Assembly: GCA_030639705.1 (NCBI GenBank)
Contig: DAOWKX010000155.1
Span: forward strand, 1 to 9,671
Source of the DNA: Candidatus Aminicenantota bacterium
GTDB taxonomy: Bacteria > Acidobacteriota > Aminicenantia > UBA2199
Length of the DNA: 9,671 nt
Direction of reading: 5' to 3'
Below the pieces are notes generated by a model that searched no databases, was not told the origin of the DNA, and worked only from the letters and a program-made list of their open reading frames with translations. A program made the position numbers and the translations under genes. This document shows, piece after piece, positions 6,284 through 9,671 of the stretch. Numbering within the stretch: position 1 is the stretch's first letter; each line of letters begins with the position of its first letter.

Positions 6284-7225
6284 GTGGAAAAAGTTGTCAT
6301 TCTTCTGAATCCGTCATCGGGCAGGGGCAGATCAATCAGAAGGAAAAGAAAAATTGAAAAGATATTTAGAGCTAAAGGAATACCCTATGATCTGTTTGTT
6401 TCTGAAAGCGAGGGAGATCTGAGAAAAATGTCTGTTGAAGTCATGTATCAATATAAAGACATTATAGCGGTTGGAGGGGATACAACTTTTAATATTATTG
6501 CCAGTGAGATTATGAATCAGAAAAACCCCGTTTATCCTTTACCCAGATTGGGATTGATCGGAACCGGTTCAGCCAATGACATCTGTCGGGCCCTGGGAAT
6601 TAACAGGACCGAGGTTTTATGTGATTGTATACTTCAGGCTCATACTCGAAAGATGGATGTGGGAACCATCCGATTCGACGGCAACCGGAGAAATATGATT
6701 TTCCTGGGAAGCATGAGTGCGGGATTAGGCACTGCTGTTAATCGGTATATTGAAAAGTTTGGAGAAAAACATAAATACCTCTTCCGTTATAACCTGAGCG
6801 GACAGGTACTGGCAGGAGGATTGGGAATCGTCAATGCTTTTTCTAAAAATCTGGTTCCCATGTCACTTACACTTACCCATAATGGCTATGAACAAACCAT
6901 CTCTTTTTCCCTGCTGGTTTTTCTGAATACCAATTATTATGCCAATGGCTTGAATTTGAATCCCGGGGCAAGTGCCTTTGACGGCCAGATCGACTGCCTG
7001 GCCATCAACACAACCTCACCTTTGACTACTTTTCAATTCAAACGCTGGGTAAAAAAAGGTACCCACCTGAAAAAAAAGGAAATTCAAAAAATACGTTCCG
7101 ACCGGTTTTCCATCAGCTCGACAGACAAATTTGATATACAGCTGGACGGAGAAATCATCACCAACCTTGATAACTGTGATATTTCCGTCCTGCCCAATGC
7201 CCTGGATGTTTATGTTCCGGGATGA
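6284..7225 (+). CDS. diacylglycerol/sphingosine kinase-like lipid kinase (DAGK catalytic family) with altered GGDGT motif
   Basis: The 313-residue length is usual for YegS/DgkB-type soluble lipid kinases, which phosphorylate diacylglycerol or related lipids with ATP at the membrane surface. The catalytic domain starts with VVILLNPSSGRGR (4-16). The nucleotide-binding loop reads GGDTTFN at 64-70 where the family has GGDGTxN. GTGSANDICRALG (93-105) matches the GTGNDFAR-type block. The C-terminal beta-sandwich carries GASAFDGQID (228-237) and QLDGE (286-290), whose acidic residue corresponds to the catalytic-site Glu of DgkB-type enzymes. The GTG at 6284 is chosen because it gives the expected N-terminus and an in-frame TAA lies at 6245-6247 with no other usual start between. 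With Gly67 replaced by Thr (codon ACA), activity or nucleotide preference may differ. It stands 168 nt after the DUF5916 gene and 50 nt before a small membrane peptide gene that may share its transcript. Confidence 0.9.
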   Translation: MEKVVILLNPSSGRGRSIRRKRKIEKIFRAKGIPYDLFVSESEGDLRKMSVEVMYQYKDIIAVGGDTTFNIIASEIMNQKNPVYPLPRLGLIGTGSANDICRALGINRTEVLCDCILQAHTRKMDVGTIRFDGNRRNMIFLGSMSAGLGTAVNRYIEKFGEKHKYLFRYNLSGQVLAGGLGIVNAFSKNLVPMSLTLTHNGYEQTISFSLLVFLNTNYYANGLNLNPGASAFDGQIDCLAINTTSPLTTFQFKRWVKKGTHLKKKEIQKIRSDRFSISSTDKFDIQLDGEIITNLDNCDISVLPNALDVYVPG

Positions 7226-7275
7226 TAGGGGACAGGGTTTTACAATGATAATCATATAAACAAGAGGAGGTCACC

Positions 7276-7383
7276 ATGGGTATCGTTCTTAAATGGGTGA
7301 TTTATATAATCCTTTTATTAATTGTGGTATGGATTGTCCAGTTGCTGATTAAATATATTAAAAAAAAAGAAAAGGATACCTGA
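7276..7383 (+). CDS. 35-residue single-pass membrane peptide
   Basis: This short ORF encodes 35 residues. It has a brief N-terminus (MGIVLKW), a hydrophobic segment of about 18-20 residues (positions 5-25, rich in Ile/Leu/Val with two Trp), then a charged tail containing IKYIKKKEKD. The positive tail implies an N-out/C-in single membrane helix. It is supported by AGGAGG at 7265-7270 with 5-nt spacing to the ATG at 7276, the strongest ribosome site on this strand, and by its position 50 nt after the lipid kinase stop. The function is unknown; I do not recognise it. Small single-helix proteins of this type often bind and tune larger membrane proteins, and a partner could be the converging phosphate transporter or the lipid kinase, but that is inference. 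No promoter is obvious in the 50-nt gap, so it is probably co-transcribed with the kinase. Confidence 0.62.
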   Translation: MGIVLKWVIYIILLLIVVWIVQLLIKYIKKKEKDT

Positions 7384-7410
7384 TCGACTTCTGCTAAAAT
7401 AAAATATCTT

Positions 7411-9654
7411 TCAATCCCTGAGATTATTCAGTTTAAACGATTCCTGGAAAATGGTGAGCAAATTCAGAGTCTGTTCGGCAACCTTCACACAATCAGCCAT
7501 CAATCCGTAAAATAATATACTGAGCCGGGTTTTTGAACTCTCATCCTGAATGCGTTTAATCTGATTTTTATCAAATTCTTTGACTAATTTTTTCAGATTA
7601 TCAAACTGGGTATGAATAAAATTATAGTCGGCATATTCTTTGTTGAGGAATGCTTCGGCGGTTTTTTCCAGAAGGTTATTCAGACAGGCTTTAATCTGCC
7701 TCAGTTCCTCTATCTGGACCGTCAGTAATCCTTTGTGGTTGTTGTTGATATGAGAGTAGGCACGCATGATGGCATCCCGCTGGCTTTCGGCAATTTCCTG
7801 AAGGGCATTGATGATCTGGGCATATTCCTGGGTGTCAACCATATCCTGTTTGTGAAGCAGCCGCAGGGTTTTAAATATATTGGCAATAATGATGTTGGCC
7901 CATTCCTGGATCTTTTTGACCTCTTTTCTGGTGCTGTTCAGTATCTGGCGGTTCTGGGAGAACAGGCCCTCAAAGCTATGGTTTAAGGTATGGTTGACTT
8001 CGTTGAGAAAATGGCCGCTGTGTTCAAAGGAGGCATTGATGGCAAATCCAACATCTGAAATTTTCTTTAGATTGAAAATTTCAGTGGTTTCATCCGCATG
8101 ACTCCTGCTTTTGTGCAGGTGATAATTTCTGAATATCATAAACAATGCCAGGGCCAGAATACCCAGGATTCCCGGGATTCGCCAGTAATAGATGGCCACT
8201 GCAAAAATGGATGAAACCGTAAATGCCATGAAGGCCGTAAAAAACCACCCTCCGACGACGGTTAACACACCGGTTATCCGGTAAACCGCACTTTCACTTC
8301 CCCAGGCCCGATCCGATAGAGAGGTACCCATTGCTACCATAAACGTCACATAGGTGGTTGAAAGCGGCAGTTTCATCGAGGTGGCCATAGAGATTAACGC
8401 ACTGGCCACTACCAGATTGACCGAAGCCCTCAGCAGGTCAAATGATGCGGTTTCCTCATCACCTTTTCGGACAGAGGAATACTGTTTTTGGTCGAACCGC
8501 CTGGACAGTGCTAAATGCCATTTTTTGGGCAAAAATTTTTGATAGACTCTTGAGAGTGAGGTGAACATCCGGACAATTATCCGTGATAGGGGTGACGAGC
8601 CGAAGCGTTCAATTCCTTCATCCTGCCGGGCAAGATTGATCTCGGTTTTTGATACGGTAGATGCTTTTTTTGATATCCACAGGGTAACTACCATAATCGC
8701 TCCGGCAATCAATAATAAAAAAGTATTTGATTTGATGGATTGCTGCATAACCTCCATGGAGCCGGTCAGAGGATTGGAACTGGTGCTGGCAAATTTAAAG
8801 GCATTTAATCCGGCCAGGGGTACACCGATAAAATTCATCAGATCATTGGCAGCAAAGGCCATGGCAATGGCAAAGGTTCCGACCAGGATAATCACTTTCA
8901 AAACATTGATTTTTAGCAGGGACATAAATAGTTGAAGAATCAGGAAGAAAGCCACAAAGGAAACCAGCAGGATCAGTATGCTATGGGTTTTTATCCAAAG
9001 AATCATGTCTCTGGTCATAAATGATGCTCCCTTGGCCCCTTTGATGAGAATGAAGTAAACAATTGAGGAGAGGGCAATTCCTCCCCAGATGGCCCCGTAT
9101 CGTTTTAACCGTTCGTGAAAGTCAAAGGTAAAAATCATCCGGGTGATGTATTGAATAATGGCGCCAACAAAAAAGGCAATAACAATGGAAAGCAATATCC
9201 CCAGGATGATGGCCAGGGCTTTGTCGTTGTTGATATAATCAGAGAGAGTTTTAGTATCGTCTTTGGCAATTTTTATTAAAGAGACGGCTACGGCTGCACC
9301 CAGGAGTTCGAAAACAATGGATACGGTGGTTGAGGTGGGAAGTCCAAAGGTGTTGTACAGATCTAAGAGGATCACATCGGTCAGCATAACTGCCAGAAAG
9401 ATGATCACCAGCTCCGGCATGTTAAAATGCTGAGGGTGAAATATTCCTTTACGGGCTACCTCCATCATGCCGCTGGAGAAAGTGACGCCTGCCAGAATAC
9501 CAAGACTGGCAATGATCATGATGACGTTACGGGGCGCGACCTTTGATCCAATTGGAGAATTTAAAAAATTGACCGCATCGTTGCTGACCCCGACAATAAG
9601 GTCAGAGATGGCCAAGAAGACCAGAATGGCAATAGCACCGAGATATATTTCCAT
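7411..9654 (-). CDS. PiT-family inorganic phosphate transporter with C-terminal PhoU-like domain
   Basis: This 747-residue inner-membrane protein has a PHO4/PiT transporter in two inverted halves and a cytoplasmic tail. The first half has GVSNDAVNFLNS (22-33) and GLPTSTT (104-110). The second repeats them as FAANDLMNF (267-275) and KLPLSTTYV (428-436), matching the duplicated PiT signatures. About ten or more hydrophobic segments are visible between 1 and 508, with a basic soluble loop at about 328-405 between halves. Residues about 525-740 are soluble and helical without membrane segments, and resemble the PhoU/DUF47 helical bundle that regulates phosphate uptake. PiT proteins import phosphate with a cation; the fused tail probably acts as a built-in regulator (inference). 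The full length is typical of the long PiT form seen in Bacteroidetes and relatives. The ATG at 9654 starts directly before the first helix; only 17 nt upstream are visible and no clear ribosome site is seen. It converges with the 35-residue peptide gene, leaving 27 nt between. Confidence 0.93.
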   Translation of the reverse strand: MEIYLGAIAILVFLAISDLIVGVSNDAVNFLNSPIGSKVAPRNVIMIIASLGILAGVTFSSGMMEVARKGIFHPQHFNMPELVIIFLAVMLTDVILLDLYNTFGLPTSTTVSIVFELLGAAVAVSLIKIAKDDTKTLSDYINNDKALAIILGILLSIVIAFFVGAIIQYITRMIFTFDFHERLKRYGAIWGGIALSSIVYFILIKGAKGASFMTRDMILWIKTHSILILLVSFVAFFLILQLFMSLLKINVLKVIILVGTFAIAMAFAANDLMNFIGVPLAGLNAFKFASTSSNPLTGSMEVMQQSIKSNTFLLLIAGAIMVVTLWISKKASTVSKTEINLARQDEGIERFGSSPLSRIIVRMFTSLSRVYQKFLPKKWHLALSRRFDQKQYSSVRKGDEETASFDLLRASVNLVVASALISMATSMKLPLSTTYVTFMVAMGTSLSDRAWGSESAVYRITGVLTVVGGWFFTAFMAFTVSSIFAVAIYYWRIPGILGILALALFMIFRNYHLHKSRSHADETTEIFNLKKISDVGFAINASFEHSGHFLNEVNHTLNHSFEGLFSQNRQILNSTRKEVKKIQEWANIIIANIFKTLRLLHKQDMVDTQEYAQIINALQEIAESQRDAIMRAYSHINNNHKGLLTVQIEELRQIKACLNNLLEKTAEAFLNKEYADYNFIHTQFDNLKKLVKEFDKNQIKRIQDESSKTRLSILFYGLMADCVKVAEQTLNLLTIFQESFKLNNLRD

Positions 9655-9671
9655 GGATCAATTCAATAACA

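Noticed and set aside
8561..8935. Plus-strand ORF of 124 residues opposite the phosphate transporter
   Set aside because: Overlaps conserved PiT segments on the other strand and shows no start signal or recognisable domain.

Overview
The window looks like chromosomal DNA from a Gram-negative bacterium of moderate to low GC content. Three things point that way: an outer-membrane-type DUF5916 protein, a DUF374 lysophospholipid acyltransferase and an NtrC-type sigma-54 activator. The combination of DUF5916 with a PiT phosphate transporter that carries its own PhoU-like tail recalls Acidobacteria-related (for example Aminicenantes) or FCB-type lineages. This is inference only; no marker gene is present. 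No tRNA, rRNA, CRISPR array, transposase or phage gene was seen.

Left block, minus strand, 3305 down to 1. A sigma-54-dependent response regulator (3305-1941) overlaps by 23 nt a DUF374 acyltransferase (1963-1265). A 178-nt gap follows, holding a degenerate palindrome and long A/T tracts. Then come an 81-residue Lys-rich peptide gene with a strong Shine-Dalgarno site (1086-841) and, 85 nt further on, a radical SAM/SPASM protein (755 to beyond position 1) that is cut by the window edge. The small peptide plus radical SAM/SPASM pair has the layout of a peptide-modification (RiPP) locus, and I do not recognise the peptide. It is the best candidate here for an undescribed system.

Middle, plus strand. 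A large DUF5916 protein with an N-terminal CBM9-like domain and a probable outer-membrane barrel (3461-6115) is divergent from the response regulator. It is followed by a diacylglycerol/lipid kinase family protein (6284-7225) with an altered nucleotide-binding motif. Next is a 35-residue single-membrane-segment peptide (7276-7383) with a near-ideal ribosome binding site.

Right block, minus strand. A 747-residue PiT-family phosphate transporter with a C-terminal PhoU-like helical domain (9654-7411) converges on the small membrane peptide.

Functionally the genes are mostly envelope and lipid related (acyltransferase, lipid kinase, outer-membrane protein, phosphate uptake), with one regulator that has no partner kinase in view. 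Several genes have good -10 elements placed so close to the start codon that the mRNAs would be leaderless or nearly so. No stretch of more than 300 bases lacks a gene.
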